In this document: positions 26,708 to 36,618 of the stretch, piece after piece
Layout of the letters: each line of letters starts with the position of its first letter
Numbering within the stretch: position 1 is the first letter of the stretch
Assembly (NCBI RefSeq): GCF_003337485.1
Contig: NZ_QPJJ01000002.1
Location: 248,001 to 312,000 of the forward strand
Source: Saliterribacillus persicus
Lineage (GTDB): Bacteria > Bacillota > Bacilli > Bacillales > Amphibacillaceae
Direction: 5' to 3'
DNA length: 64,000 nt
Program-made: the position numbers and the translations under genes
Notes under the pieces: model-generated
Seen by the model: only the letters and a program-made list of their open reading frames with translations
Told to the model about the DNA's origin: nothing
The model's database searches: none

Positions 26708-29032
26708 TTACTTTTTAATCCTAATTAACTCGCGGTTTAATCGATTTACCCTACGCTCGTCAAATATTGTATTTTTATCATCTTCCTCGCTAGCCATTGA
26801 TGCCAAGACATCTAGTTTAAACCCCTTCATCATCCCGTACATTGGAATTTTTCTAAGATCGCCTAATATCCCTATGACAACATCTCTCGTCTTTTCATTT
26901 TCAAACAATTCTTGAAGTGTTTCACGGGAAGAATACACACCTTCAGGGATGTCAATTACATCTACTACTTCATCCTCATCAAACTCTGGAATGTCAAACC
27001 AATTGGAAACTTCTCCCGAATCATCCACTGGTGCTTTATAGTTAGGATTTGCCTCTGCCACTTTTTCAAACCAAGCTTGATCACTTAATACAGTATCTCC
27101 AGCTTGCGCTTCAACTCTAATATCGTTAGAGCCCTCTGCTAACGCTACATCTTTAAAAACTACAATTCTAGTAGATTCCGATTTTGTTTCAATTTTTTTA
27201 TTATTGACCAACAGAGTAACTTGATCACAGTTAGTATATACCTTTAAATCTATATTATCACGCGAACGTTCTACATAACGCTTACCTGTAAGATGAACAA
27301 ACGGTTCGCTTGACCAGTGCGCCTTATACATAAAGAAAGCATCTTTTTTTACATTTCTATCGTAAGTAACCAGTCCTTTGTTGTTACGCCCCTTTACACC
27401 ACCTTCATCACGAACATTCGCGCCAAAATCAAACATATTCCATACATAGGTTGCCCATAAAAAAGGGCGTTCCTCAAATATTTTCCAGACTTTTTCGTGA
27501 TATAATGCATGGTATTCTTCTGTGTAATCTTTTACCTTAGGTTCATCACTATGATATTCAATAATCCCTTCAGCACCGTATTCAGAGATACATAGGCTCG
27601 TATTTGGATTTATTTCATGGAAACTATCCAACCACGGAGCAAAATCTTCTGCTTTCCCATTGTACCAACCATAGTACTTATTGTAGCCAATGACGTCTGT
27701 CATGAAGTTATATTCATCTTTCTCTTCCACCATAAATACGTTGGCCATTGTACTTAATCGGGTTGGATCTTCTTTTTTTGTCAATTCACTTAGTTCACGA
27801 ACTACTTTTCGAACCGCTTTCTCATGTTTACTACCAATTTGTATTTCGTTTTGAATTCCCCAAAATAGAATGGACGGGTGATTAAAATTCTGACGTATTA
27901 ACTCCAGCATTTGCAATTTAGCATTTTCGCCCGTTAAATCCGTTTCAGATATTTCCGTAATAAATGGGATTTCTGCCCATACAACCATTCCTTCACGATC
28001 ACACAAATCATAGAAATATTGAGCGTGTTGGTAGTGCGCTAAACGAATAGATGTTGCTCCTATCTCCTTAATAAGTGACATATCTTCTTCATGTTCTTGA
28101 GCAGTTATCGCCCATCCCATATCTTTTCGATCCTGATGGCGCGATACACCATTTAACCTTACATTCTTTCCATTTAGGTATAACCCTTTTTTCGGGTCAA
28201 CATGAAAATAACGAACACCGAATGGCACTATTACTTCATCCAATGTATCATTATAGCTCTGCAAGAAAACTCTCGCTTCATACATGTGGGGATTTTCCAA
28301 ACCGTTCCATAATTTTGGATGGTCGATTTTAAGATCCAAATCAATAGTTTTCGTTTCTCCGTTTTCAATCTTAACTTCGGCAGCACGATATCCAACCAGA
28401 CCGCCTTCTTGGTCAACCAAATCAATCCATAGCCTCACCTTACTAGCTTCCGTTAGATCATTGGTCAGTCGTGTTTGCAACCTTAACTTAGCTTGCTCAT
28501 TAGATACTTCTTCTTGCACTACATAGACACCTTGTGAACCATAATCCAATAAATCTACATGCACAGGGTTTACTACAACTAAATTAACATCACGATAAAT
28601 ACCACCATAGAATGTGAAATCAGCCCTTAATGGATAGACATCTTCAAAAGCAGAATTGTCTACTTTAACAGCTAATATATTCTGTTCACCAAATACAAAA
28701 TGTTCGCTTAAGTCAAAACGAAAGGTTGAATATCCGCCACGGTGTTGACCTAAATGCTTCCCGTTTAAAAATACATCCGTGACACTATTAGCACCTTCAA
28801 ATTCTATGAAGACACGGTTTCTTTGCTCTTCTATAGGTAGCGTAATCGCTTTACGATACCAGCAAGCTCCGCGATGAAATTCATTTCCATTTGCCCCATC
28901 AATTGCATTCCACGTATGTGGTAAAGATAATGTATACCAATTTTTATCGTTAAAATTCTTTTCTTTCACTTCATTTTTTTCTCCATTAGGGGAAAATTTC
29001 CATGTTTGATTTAGATTTATTACCTTTCTCAT
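26708..29032 (-). CDS. Glycoside hydrolase family 2 (beta-galactosidase/beta-glucuronidase type)
   Basis: GGGAGG seven bases before ATG 29032 favours this start over 29074: 774 residues. Order: sugar-binding jelly-roll (about 15-160, FEGANSVTDVFLNGKHLG), Ig-like beta domain (160-275), then a TIM barrel with acid/base Glu396 in WGIQNEIQ and nucleophile Glu484 in CISEYGAEG. A C-terminal extension follows the barrel. No signal peptide, so it acts on an imported glycoside. The exact sugar (galactoside, glucuronide or other) cannot be fixed. It is 69 bases downstream of the GH106-like gene and probably co-transcribed with it. Confidence 0.9.
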   Translation of the reverse strand: MRKVINLNQTWKFSPNGEKNEVKEKNFNDKNWYTLSLPHTWNAIDGANGNEFHRGACWYRKAITLPIEEQRNRVFIEFEGANSVTDVFLNGKHLGQHRGGYSTFRFDLSEHFVFGEQNILAVKVDNSAFEDVYPLRADFTFYGGIYRDVNLVVVNPVHVDLLDYGSQGVYVVQEEVSNEQAKLRLQTRLTNDLTEASKVRLWIDLVDQEGGLVGYRAAEVKIENGETKTIDLDLKIDHPKLWNGLENPHMYEARVFLQSYNDTLDEVIVPFGVRYFHVDPKKGLYLNGKNVRLNGVSRHQDRKDMGWAITAQEHEEDMSLIKEIGATSIRLAHYQHAQYFYDLCDREGMVVWAEIPFITEISETDLTGENAKLQMLELIRQNFNHPSILFWGIQNEIQIGSKHEKAVRKVVRELSELTKKEDPTRLSTMANVFMVEEKDEYNFMTDVIGYNKYYGWYNGKAEDFAPWLDSFHEINPNTSLCISEYGAEGIIEYHSDEPKVKDYTEEYHALYHEKVWKIFEERPFLWATYVWNMFDFGANVRDEGGVKGRNNKGLVTYDRNVKKDAFFMYKAHWSSEPFVHLTGKRYVERSRDNIDLKVYTNCDQVTLLVNNKKIETKSESTRIVVFKDVALAEGSNDIRVEAQAGDTVLSDQAWFEKVAEANPNYKAPVDDSGEVSNWFDIPEFDEDEVVDVIDIPEGVYSSRETLQELFENEKTRDVVIGILGDLRKIPMYGMMKGFKLDVLASMASEEDDKNTIFDERRVNRLNRELIRIKK

Positions 29033-29101
29033 AGTTATACCTCCCACCATTATTTCATTTTTCCAAATGATCATATCAATGACGCTATTTTTAGTTACAA
29101 A

Positions 29102-31738
29102 TTACTCTTCAACCAATAGTCTAACTGGTCCTAGTAGTCCGCTTGGTTCTTGATGCCCAATCCGAGAGAGCATATCATTATTTTCTTTCACAAGGGTATT
29201 CGTTACTTCAACAAGAAGTGAATTTATTCCCTCTTGGATATAATTACTCAATTCAAATTGATATGGAGCCTGGATACGCACTCCTGCAGATTCGCCATTT
29301 ACTAATACTTCCGCTGTTTCAAATGCATCTCCTAAATCAATAAATACTCGTTCCCCCTCTGAAGTCCATGTTAAGTCTACTTCATATTGCATGGTTCCAG
29401 AAAACGATTGTAAACCTTCTATACGACTTAAATCAGTTAGTGACTTGATTTTGCCGAAAAAATTAAAATTAGGATATTGTTCAGAAGTTGCTGTTGAAAG
29501 TGACCAAGGGCCTTCTATCGTAGCCACCTGTTCAAGTTTTTTCAAATTAGGGCTGAGCTTTAGTGTTTTATCTTCAGAAACTGCTACAACTACTATCGTT
29601 TCATTCGGAGCAAGTTTTATTGAAACAAGTGAAGTTTCACCTTTTTTAACGACTTGAGCATTCCTTGCACGATTGTCATAAGCATCATAACATAAGACTT
29701 TCCCTGTAATTGGAAGCTCTGCCTCAGTCTCTATTTCATGTAATGGATGTTCATTAAAAAACATATATACATCCATATCCTGTTGCTCAACGTGATGGTA
29801 ACGTAAATATGGTTGGTGGTCTTTTACTTGAATATCATAGTATCCAGCACTTTTCATCGTTCTCACCAGATCTAACAGAGGAATCGTCTTAACCCTTTTG
29901 TTTGAACCCAAAACCCGAATTACGTCATCGATAGACTCGCCTTCACTTGAACGTTGAGGAAGTCCATCAATGAAGAACACTGGTAAGCCCGCTTCTGCTA
30001 ATTCTGCAAATCGTTTAATAGCACTAGCAGGTAATACTTCAGAATAAGGAATAATTAAGCAATCAAATGTCTCTTCATTTGATACTAACTTCCCATCTTG
30101 AACTTCAACATCGTCTATGATGGCATCACATGGAAGAACATCGCAGTCTATCTGATTTCTCATTAATTCTTTTACTGGCTTCTGAAAATACATATAGTCC
30201 CCTGCCGACCATTCTGCTTCTGCATGGTATAAAACAGCTGCTGAGGCAACATGTTTACCACCTGATAAAAGATGGCTCATTCGATTCGTATATTGGTTTA
30301 AAAATTTGTAATAACGATATTGAGGATTTTTCCCTCTTGCATACATATGTGGTGGACAATCGTAATCCGGATATTCTTTTGGTGAAAAAGCATGCGGTAC
30401 AAAATAATTTACACCTCGAACCAGCATATGATCCGTAATCCATTTCATTAGTTTTAAACCTTCCACCCATCCGTATGCTCCAAAGATTTCTGCCATTGTA
30501 CGGCCTTTCTTTTTCGGATCCATATGTGCAAGCGATGTTGCCATTTTTGCCATTCCGTAATTAAAAAACTCGTTATCAGCTTCACCAGCAAACATTCTTG
30601 AAGGAACTTCATCAAAGCCCGGATTTAATTGCCACAATACTACATCCAAACCGGACATATCTTGTCCACCTAGCGCTCTATAAAAGTGCCCAGCACCACT
30701 GCCAAGGCGAGCGTGCACGTTATTATCCTCTAAAACATGCCCAATGTATTCCACATCGTGTCCTCTACACCAATCCCCTATTTGAGAGGTGAAGTTTTCA
30801 GCATATAGTTCGGTAACTATATTCATATAACAGTAGCGCATTTTTGACATGTTTTCTTTGTCATCATGCCAAAGAAAAGGCAAGTGCTTCTTGTAATCTG
30901 ATCCAAACTCCTTTTCAAGTAAGTTATACAATTCTGCACTCCAAGGAAGTGACACGGATGGTTTTCCAAGTTTTGAATCGTAGTAGGCTCCTTGATTGTC
31001 ATTATAGAATCCAGGTTCATCGGAGAAAAAACCAGCTATCGTTCCACCGAAGTCATCGCTATAGCGCTCATAAAATGCTTCGTGGACGGTATCAATAAGG
31101 ACTTTTACAGATTCCTTAACAAGTGGATTTAAGTAGTCATTTTTCTTAAGATCTCCGCCTCTTTCATTTTCAACAATAGTAAATATTCGCCAATACCCTT
31201 CAGGAATATCCCAGTAAAGCTTTCCTTTCTCAACTTTTGATGATAAATCCTCAGCTACATTCGTTAACTCACCTGTTTCAGAATCTCTCTTAATAGCAAC
31301 TACTGCTATAATAGTGCCGCCACCTGTTTCATAATAGCCAGGTATATACGGAGGTGGCTCTACATTAAATGACGCATGATTACGCGGTCCCAGTGCATCT
31401 ACATGATCAACTGATAAAAAAACACGGCGCAGTTCTTTTGGAGCGTCTTTTATCTTACCTGCTGCATGCCCAGTTGGAAAATGATCATCATCAAGGATCC
31501 ATACACGCATGTCACGTTTTTTTGATTCCTCCATAATTATATCCATATCTTTCCACCATTTAGGACCAAGAAAGTCTGGATGTGGTCGCGCCTCTACACA
31601 TACCGCTTTTATTCCCGCTTCGTATATCCGAGCCATTTCCTCGCGAAGTACTTCTTCTTCTTCTCCATGTTGCCAGAAAAAAGGTAATATATAATTTTCT
31701 TCGTTTCCATTTAATACATCATCTAATCTCGTTGACAT
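29102..31738 (-). CDS. Large putative glycoside hydrolase, GH106-like, family unassigned
   Basis: 878 residues, SD GAGGTG before ATG 31738, no signal peptide. The N-terminal half looks like a TIM barrel (FFWQHGEEEEVLREEMARIY, WILDDDHFPTGHAAG, FFSDEPGFY) with a later block AEIFGAYGWVEGLKLMKWITDHMLVRGVNYFVPHAFSP. The last 150 residues (GPWSL ... FIDLGDAFETAEVLVNGESAG) form a galactose-binding-like jelly-roll. This layout and the acidic motifs recall GH106 rhamnosidase-type enzymes, but the match is distant. The acidic residues at FSDE and AEIFG are candidate catalytic ones. It is followed by the GH2 gene. Confidence 0.65.
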   Translation of the reverse strand: MSTRLDDVLNGNEENYILPFFWQHGEEEEVLREEMARIYEAGIKAVCVEARPHPDFLGPKWWKDMDIIMEESKKRDMRVWILDDDHFPTGHAAGKIKDAPKELRRVFLSVDHVDALGPRNHASFNVEPPPYIPGYYETGGGTIIAVVAIKRDSETGELTNVAEDLSSKVEKGKLYWDIPEGYWRIFTIVENERGGDLKKNDYLNPLVKESVKVLIDTVHEAFYERYSDDFGGTIAGFFSDEPGFYNDNQGAYYDSKLGKPSVSLPWSAELYNLLEKEFGSDYKKHLPFLWHDDKENMSKMRYCYMNIVTELYAENFTSQIGDWCRGHDVEYIGHVLEDNNVHARLGSGAGHFYRALGGQDMSGLDVVLWQLNPGFDEVPSRMFAGEADNEFFNYGMAKMATSLAHMDPKKKGRTMAEIFGAYGWVEGLKLMKWITDHMLVRGVNYFVPHAFSPKEYPDYDCPPHMYARGKNPQYRYYKFLNQYTNRMSHLLSGGKHVASAAVLYHAEAEWSAGDYMYFQKPVKELMRNQIDCDVLPCDAIIDDVEVQDGKLVSNEETFDCLIIPYSEVLPASAIKRFAELAEAGLPVFFIDGLPQRSSEGESIDDVIRVLGSNKRVKTIPLLDLVRTMKSAGYYDIQVKDHQPYLRYHHVEQQDMDVYMFFNEHPLHEIETEAELPITGKVLCYDAYDNRARNAQVVKKGETSLVSIKLAPNETIVVVAVSEDKTLKLSPNLKKLEQVATIEGPWSLSTATSEQYPNFNFFGKIKSLTDLSRIEGLQSFSGTMQYEVDLTWTSEGERVFIDLGDAFETAEVLVNGESAGVRIQAPYQFELSNYIQEGINSLLVEVTNTLVKENNDMLSRIGHQEPSGLLGPVRLLVEE

Positions 31739-31769
31739 TGTTTCACCTCATCTAGTTAGAATATATAGC

Positions 31770-31783
31770 TTCAAGCGCTTTAA
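31770..31783. promoter_or_regulatory. cre-like site upstream of the GH106-like gene
   Basis: TTCAAGCGCTTTAA with core AAGCGCTT, 32 bases upstream of the start codon, so CcpA binding would obstruct transcription of the two hydrolase genes. Confidence 0.55.
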
Positions 31784-31933
31784 AAGTTACTTTTTTTTAA
31801 TATCACAAGAAATATATCCCTAGTCTATATATGTTCTTTTTCTTTCATCTTTCGTTTAAGCGTAAAATATTTCGTGTTTCATATTCTATTAGTATCAGTT
31901 TTTTATTCCTAGATTATTTATCAAGAAAAAACT

Positions 31934-32743
31934 TTATTCTAAAATTTCAGGATGTTCCCATGTCACAGGAGTGATTTTACCTGCCCCAGATCCAGCATCA
32001 ATAGGAATAACTGCACCATTAATATATCTAGCTAAATCTGATGCAAGGAACAAAGCAAGATAACCTACTTCTTTAGAATCTCCTAATCTACCATTCGGAG
32101 AAAAAACATTTGCATATTGCTGAATTACTTCTTCTGATGCGTCACCCCAAATCGACGTACGGAAAGTACCAGGACATATCGCATTTACTGTAATATTATA
32201 TTTTGCATAGTCTAGTGCCGCGGTTTTTGTAAATCCTACTGCACCGTGTTTTGATCCAACATATGCCCCCATTGCACTATTTCCTTCAATACCTGCCATT
32301 GATGCAATATTGAGAACAAAACCAGAAGGTGACTTCGATTTCAATATAGCTTCAATACCATATTTCATCCCTAAAAAGACACCCTTTAAATTAATACTCA
32401 TTAAGCGTTCATATTCTGCTAATGAATATTCATGCATTGGTCTATTATCAGCTGAGATACCTGCATTATTGACAATGCCATCTAACCTGCCATATGTATC
32501 CATAGCAAAGTTAATAAGTTTTTTAACTTGTGCTTCATCACTTACATCTGCAGGGAAAAATCTCACTTCTCCTCCCAGCTCTTTTATTTCAAGTTCAGTT
32601 TGTGTTCCTTTTTCAACATTAATATCAGATACAATAACTTTCATTCCATTTTCACCATAGCATTTAGCAATCGCCTGGCCTAAACCGTCGGCTGCACCCG
32701 TTACTATCACAACTTTGTCTTTTACACTTAAAAAATTAGTCAT
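31934..32743 (-). CDS. Short-chain dehydrogenase/reductase 1
   Basis: 269 residues, SD GGAGG before ATG 32743. It has TGAADGLGQA (cofactor glycine motif), NNAG, the catalytic serine in NIASMAG, the YxxxK pair in AYVGSKHG, and ICPG. The aspartate at the end of beta-2 (VSDINVEKG) predicts a preference for NAD(H). It oxidises or reduces an alcohol/ketone of unknown identity. Its place among glycosidases and a symporter suggests a substrate derived from the glycoside, either the aglycone or the sugar. Confidence 0.88.
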   Translation of the reverse strand: MTNFLSVKDKVVIVTGAADGLGQAIAKCYGENGMKVIVSDINVEKGTQTELEIKELGGEVRFFPADVSDEAQVKKLINFAMDTYGRLDGIVNNAGISADNRPMHEYSLAEYERLMSINLKGVFLGMKYGIEAILKSKSPSGFVLNIASMAGIEGNSAMGAYVGSKHGAVGFTKTAALDYAKYNITVNAICPGTFRTSIWGDASEEVIQQYANVFSPNGRLGDSKEVGYLALFLASDLARYINGAVIPIDAGSGAGKITPVTWEHPEILE

Positions 32744-32867
32744 ACCTATCCTCCAATGGCCATCAAATTTAAAAAGCCTTGCACAATTTTTATTTCTAGA
32801 AAAATCAATAGTTTCATAAAGAAATTTGTATGCATCCTACAAAAACGTCATCATCAAGTAATTAACA

Positions 32868-33677
32868 TCACTTATTTATTATTTTTTTCATTTGCTTAGC
32901 AATAATTCCAACCGCCAGCTTCGGCTTTAATCGATACAGTTTATCCATCATTTTTGAATCTTTACCAGCAAGAACGCGGTATTGATCCGTTTCAATTCCA
33001 TTGATAGTGATTTCTGCTGCTTCTTTAGGTGTTAATAATTGTGCCATATCTTTTTCATTTGCATCTGTCTTTTCAGCACCTTCAACACCAGAATTCTTCA
33101 TTATATCTGTGCCCACACCACCTGGAAATACAACCGTTACATTAACATTTGTATCCTTAAGCTCAGCGTATAGTCCTTCTGTCATTAATTTCACAGCAGC
33201 CTTTGATGCTCCATAAATAGATTGGCCAGGAACAGGTAAGAATCCCCCCATACTTGAAACGTTTGTAATGTGCGCGACTGATCTTTCTAATAGATACGGA
33301 AGAAATGACTTTGTCATATAAAGTGTTCCATAAAAATTAATATCCATTACTAAATTGATTTTATCGTAATCAAGATCATTGATATCTACAAAATCATGAA
33401 TGATTCCTGCATTATTAAGGATGCCATCTACCGCTCCATGATAATCAATCACTTGCTCAGGTAATGCCTCCACAGCTTCTCTATCTGTTAAGTTCACAAT
33501 ATGTGTGGATAGTTTTTCGCGTTTTTCCCCAGCATGTTTAACTGTTTCCTCGAGTGCAGTTTCGTTAATATCTACCGCAGCTACTCGGGCACCTTTGGAA
33601 AGAAGGTTAAGGACTAATTCGCGTCCAATTCCTCCTCCAGCTCCTGTAACAACGATAACCTTGTCTAGAACTTTCAT
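32868..33677 (-). CDS. Short-chain dehydrogenase/reductase 2
   Basis: 269 residues, SD AGGGG before ATG 33677. It has TGAGGGIGREL, NNAG, the catalytic serine in NVSSMGG, YGASK for the Tyr-Lys pair, and FPGGVGTDI. The aspartate in AVDINETALEE again suggests NAD(H). The basic, lysine-rich C-terminal tail (MDKLYRLKPKLAVGIIAKQM) resembles SDRs acting on hydrophobic substrates at membranes. It differs clearly from the neighbouring SDR, so the two probably act on different positions or steps. Confidence 0.88.
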   Translation of the reverse strand: MKVLDKVIVVTGAGGGIGRELVLNLLSKGARVAAVDINETALEETVKHAGEKREKLSTHIVNLTDREAVEALPEQVIDYHGAVDGILNNAGIIHDFVDINDLDYDKINLVMDINFYGTLYMTKSFLPYLLERSVAHITNVSSMGGFLPVPGQSIYGASKAAVKLMTEGLYAELKDTNVNVTVVFPGGVGTDIMKNSGVEGAEKTDANEKDMAQLLTPKEAAEITINGIETDQYRVLAGKDSKMMDKLYRLKPKLAVGIIAKQMKKIINK

Positions 33678-33745
33678 CTTTGTTTAACCCCTATCTTGAC
33701 CTTTTCATTAAAGGTGTAATTTTTTCATAACCGGACAATTATTCC

Positions 33746-35047
33746 TTATCCTTTTAATCCAGATTTTTTAATATTTCCTAAATGGAATAAGCTCTCCTTT
33801 GGATGTCTTGTTTGAGTAGAACGATCAACAGCAATAAGTCCAAAGGTTTGTTCATAACCTAACTGCCATTCAAAATTATCTAGTAGTGACCAGTAAGTAT
33901 AACCAATTACACTTATACCTTCTTCTATACATTCATGGACACCGGTTAATGCTCTTTCTATAAACTCAATTCTTTCCTCATCGTGATCGGTTGATAGGCC
34001 ACTTTCTGTTACAATAATTGGTTTATCCCAATGCTGAGAAACAAATCGTATAACATTCCCCAATGCTTCTGGATAATATTCATAATTCATTTTAGTTAAT
34101 CTAGTATGTTCATCCGCTTTTACATAACCATCTGGTCCATGAATTTTTCGGGAGTAATTTTGAACACCTAAAAAGTCATCTTCTTTTAGATACGGAAGAT
34201 AGTCGAAAAAATCCTCTTGTTGTTCTATTTCTACGAATTTTTCTCCTCCAGGTAACGCTTGATGATCATAAAGGGAAAGTGTGATTCCAACTTTAATTTC
34301 TGGTTTTAATTCTTTAATGACACTTCTCGCTCTTTCATGACATTCCATAATAATACGTTCACCATTATCAGTTCGAGGATTATGGAACGTCTGTATATTT
34401 CTAGGGTCCATACCAAAGGCCTCACCCAAGGCTCGATAATAGTTCTCCATTTTCTCTTTCATATCCACATTAAGTCCAACCTGTACATCTCCACTTTCTA
34501 CTTTCTGCGATTGATTATTCCCATTACTTTCTGTCATTCTTTTCATAATCTTTGCAATTTGTTTACCCATATTCGCTTCATTAATTGTGCAAATATAAGG
34601 AATTAAATTGCCTAATTCCGAAACTACATAACGAGTATAATTTTCAAAGTATTCAGCGGTTGATTCACTTTCCCATCCACCTTCTATAATTAACCACTTT
34701 GGGGAAGAAAAGTGGTGCAACGTTACAATAGGCGTTACATTCTTTTGATAACAATACTCTAGAACCTCTCTATAATGATCAATCTCTGTCTTATCAAAAT
34801 TACCTTTAGTAGGCTCAATTCGCGCCCACTCTATGGAAAATCTATATGTGTTCAATCCTGCATCAGCTAACAGCTGAATATCCTCTTTAAATTTGTTGTA
34901 ATGATCAACAGCTTCTAACGAAGGTTCTTTGTACATGGAGTAAGGAACCTGCTCCATCGCCCAAAAATCACTATTAACGTTGTTTCCCTCTACTTGATGG
35001 GCTGCAGTAGCAGCTCCCATCATAAAATCATCATTGAATTTATTCAT
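33746..35047 (-). CDS. Glycoside hydrolase family 1 beta-glycosidase, divergent motifs
   Basis: 433 residues, SD AAAGGAAGG before ATG 35047. It has the GH1 start (GAATAAHQVEG), FSIEWARIEP, acid/base Glu157 in TINEAN (the usual motif is T-x-N-E-P), nucleophile Glu348 in VTESG (usually TENG), and SLLDNFEWQLGYEQTFGL. HHFSSPKWL replaces the common HWDLP. Both catalytic glutamates remain, so activity is likely, but the substitutions around the sugar subsite suggest an unusual substrate. It is cytoplasmic and lies in the operon between the symporter and the two dehydrogenases. Confidence 0.88.
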   Translation of the reverse strand: MNKFNDDFMMGAATAAHQVEGNNVNSDFWAMEQVPYSMYKEPSLEAVDHYNKFKEDIQLLADAGLNTYRFSIEWARIEPTKGNFDKTEIDHYREVLEYCYQKNVTPIVTLHHFSSPKWLIIEGGWESESTAEYFENYTRYVVSELGNLIPYICTINEANMGKQIAKIMKRMTESNGNNQSQKVESGDVQVGLNVDMKEKMENYYRALGEAFGMDPRNIQTFHNPRTDNGERIIMECHERARSVIKELKPEIKVGITLSLYDHQALPGGEKFVEIEQQEDFFDYLPYLKEDDFLGVQNYSRKIHGPDGYVKADEHTRLTKMNYEYYPEALGNVIRFVSQHWDKPIIVTESGLSTDHDEERIEFIERALTGVHECIEEGISVIGYTYWSLLDNFEWQLGYEQTFGLIAVDRSTQTRHPKESLFHLGNIKKSGLKG

Positions 35048-35124
35048 TATTAATCCTTCCTTTCATATAGTCTTACATACCTTACAAAAGTGTATTTAAA
35101 TTATTTGCTTAGATAAACATAGTG

Positions 35125-36537
35125 CTAATTTTGATTAGCTTCTATTTTTCTTCTTCGTTCTCCAAGTTCTTTTGCAATTTGATTCTGTTTTTCCTCCGTG
35201 ATGTCAAACCATGCAACAGACGCTGTAAATAGGAAGATAACTGCAGGAATAAGCCCCATTAACACTTTCAAACCAAAAATGGTCTCGTTACTTTGCTCCG
35301 CACCCGGTACATAGCCAATCATAGACAAGGCTACTGCTGCTAACGAACCTGATAAAGCAATCGCAATTGTCTGCATAACCCCTTGGAACGAACCCATAAA
35401 CCCATTTATACTTATTCCAGTCTTCCATTCTGTATGGTCCATAGCAGCCGGCAGCATAGTTGACTGAGCTGGAGTAGCAAGCCCCATAAACATATTCGCA
35501 AGAGCTAGTGTAGTAAAAAAGATTACTACACCACTAGAAGTAGCAGGAATAACCATAACAGCAGCAGTAGTTATTACATTAACTGCTGTACAAGCAAGAA
35601 TTACAGGTTTAATACCAAAACGTTTAATTATTTTCCCGCTGATCATAACGCCAATGATAGTCGGTATTAAACTCGTCACTCCAAATATAACTACTAGACT
35701 TTCATTATTAAAAAAGTATTTAAAATAGTGAATCATAATAGCTGAACGGATACCCGTTGCTAACGAAATTGCTAATACATATATATAGACAACTACAGCG
35801 TTTTTATCAGTAAATACAGCTCTAAACATTTCTTTAGTCGATGCGTTCTTTTCTTCTACTTTAGGTTTAATAACATACCTTTCCTTTAAAGTACGAACTT
35901 GATAAATGGAAGCTAAAATACAAAATATTGCTATCAATCCCATCAGGAAAGAGAAACCCCTCGCGTCATCACCACCACCAAGAGCTTTATAAGCTGGTTG
36001 AGCTACCGTTGTTACGATAATTGCAGCAATCATAATAGCAAAATAAGAATATTGCCCTAAAGAAACTCTGTCATCCACTCGCTTCGTAATAGCAGGGGGA
36101 ACTGCGTTAAACGGCGCGGCCTTGATGGAAACCAATATACTATAAATTAAGTAAGTTACTGTAGCATAGATTAACGTTCCAGTAGGACCAAAGTTGAAAT
36201 CCGTAAATGTTAACCAACCAAATATAGCAATCGGTACACCTAAGATCATAAACCACGGAACATACTTACCCCATGGAGTTGATACCTTATCTACTACAAT
36301 CCCAAAAGGTGGTATTAAAGCTGCCCCAACAATACGACTAATTAATAACAAACCTGCTACATATCCAGGGTTTATTTGCATGACGTCTGTATAATAGAAT
36401 AGAATAAACATAGAAATCATTTGTGTATGAAGGACCCCTGTCATACCTCCAAGCGCAGCTGCTATCTTCTCCTGTACATTAAGTCTTCTATCTTCTTTAA
36501 AAGAAGCCTTTTGATTAGCACCTGACGTCACCTGCAT
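35125..36537 (-). CDS. GPH-family sugar:cation symporter 2
   Basis: A longer frame starts at GTG 36579, but the G-run SD (AAGGGGGGAAG) nine bases upstream favours ATG 36537: 470 residues. Twelve hydrophobic segments, with family landmarks in the first two helices (LLISRIVGAALIPPFGIVVDKVSTPWGKY). It imports the glycoside processed by the adjacent cytoplasmic GH43 and GH1 enzymes. It follows the GH43 gene in the same direction. Confidence 0.88.
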   Translation of the reverse strand: MQVTSGANQKASFKEDRRLNVQEKIAAALGGMTGVLHTQMISMFILFYYTDVMQINPGYVAGLLLISRIVGAALIPPFGIVVDKVSTPWGKYVPWFMILGVPIAIFGWLTFTDFNFGPTGTLIYATVTYLIYSILVSIKAAPFNAVPPAITKRVDDRVSLGQYSYFAIMIAAIIVTTVAQPAYKALGGGDDARGFSFLMGLIAIFCILASIYQVRTLKERYVIKPKVEEKNASTKEMFRAVFTDKNAVVVYIYVLAISLATGIRSAIMIHYFKYFFNNESLVVIFGVTSLIPTIIGVMISGKIIKRFGIKPVILACTAVNVITTAAVMVIPATSSGVVIFFTTLALANMFMGLATPAQSTMLPAAMDHTEWKTGISINGFMGSFQGVMQTIAIALSGSLAAVALSMIGYVPGAEQSNETIFGLKVLMGLIPAVIFLFTASVAWFDITEEKQNQIAKELGERRRKIEANQN

Positions 36538-36618
36538 CGCCTTACTTCCCCCCTTCAAACTCAAAGCCTTCCCACTCACTTACCTGTATAAGAAAGAGCT
36601 AATGATGCTATAACATTA

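Noticed and set aside
31800-31933. Second cre-like site around CGTTTAAGCG
   Set aside because: The core is not centred as in CcpA operators and too many consensus positions fail.
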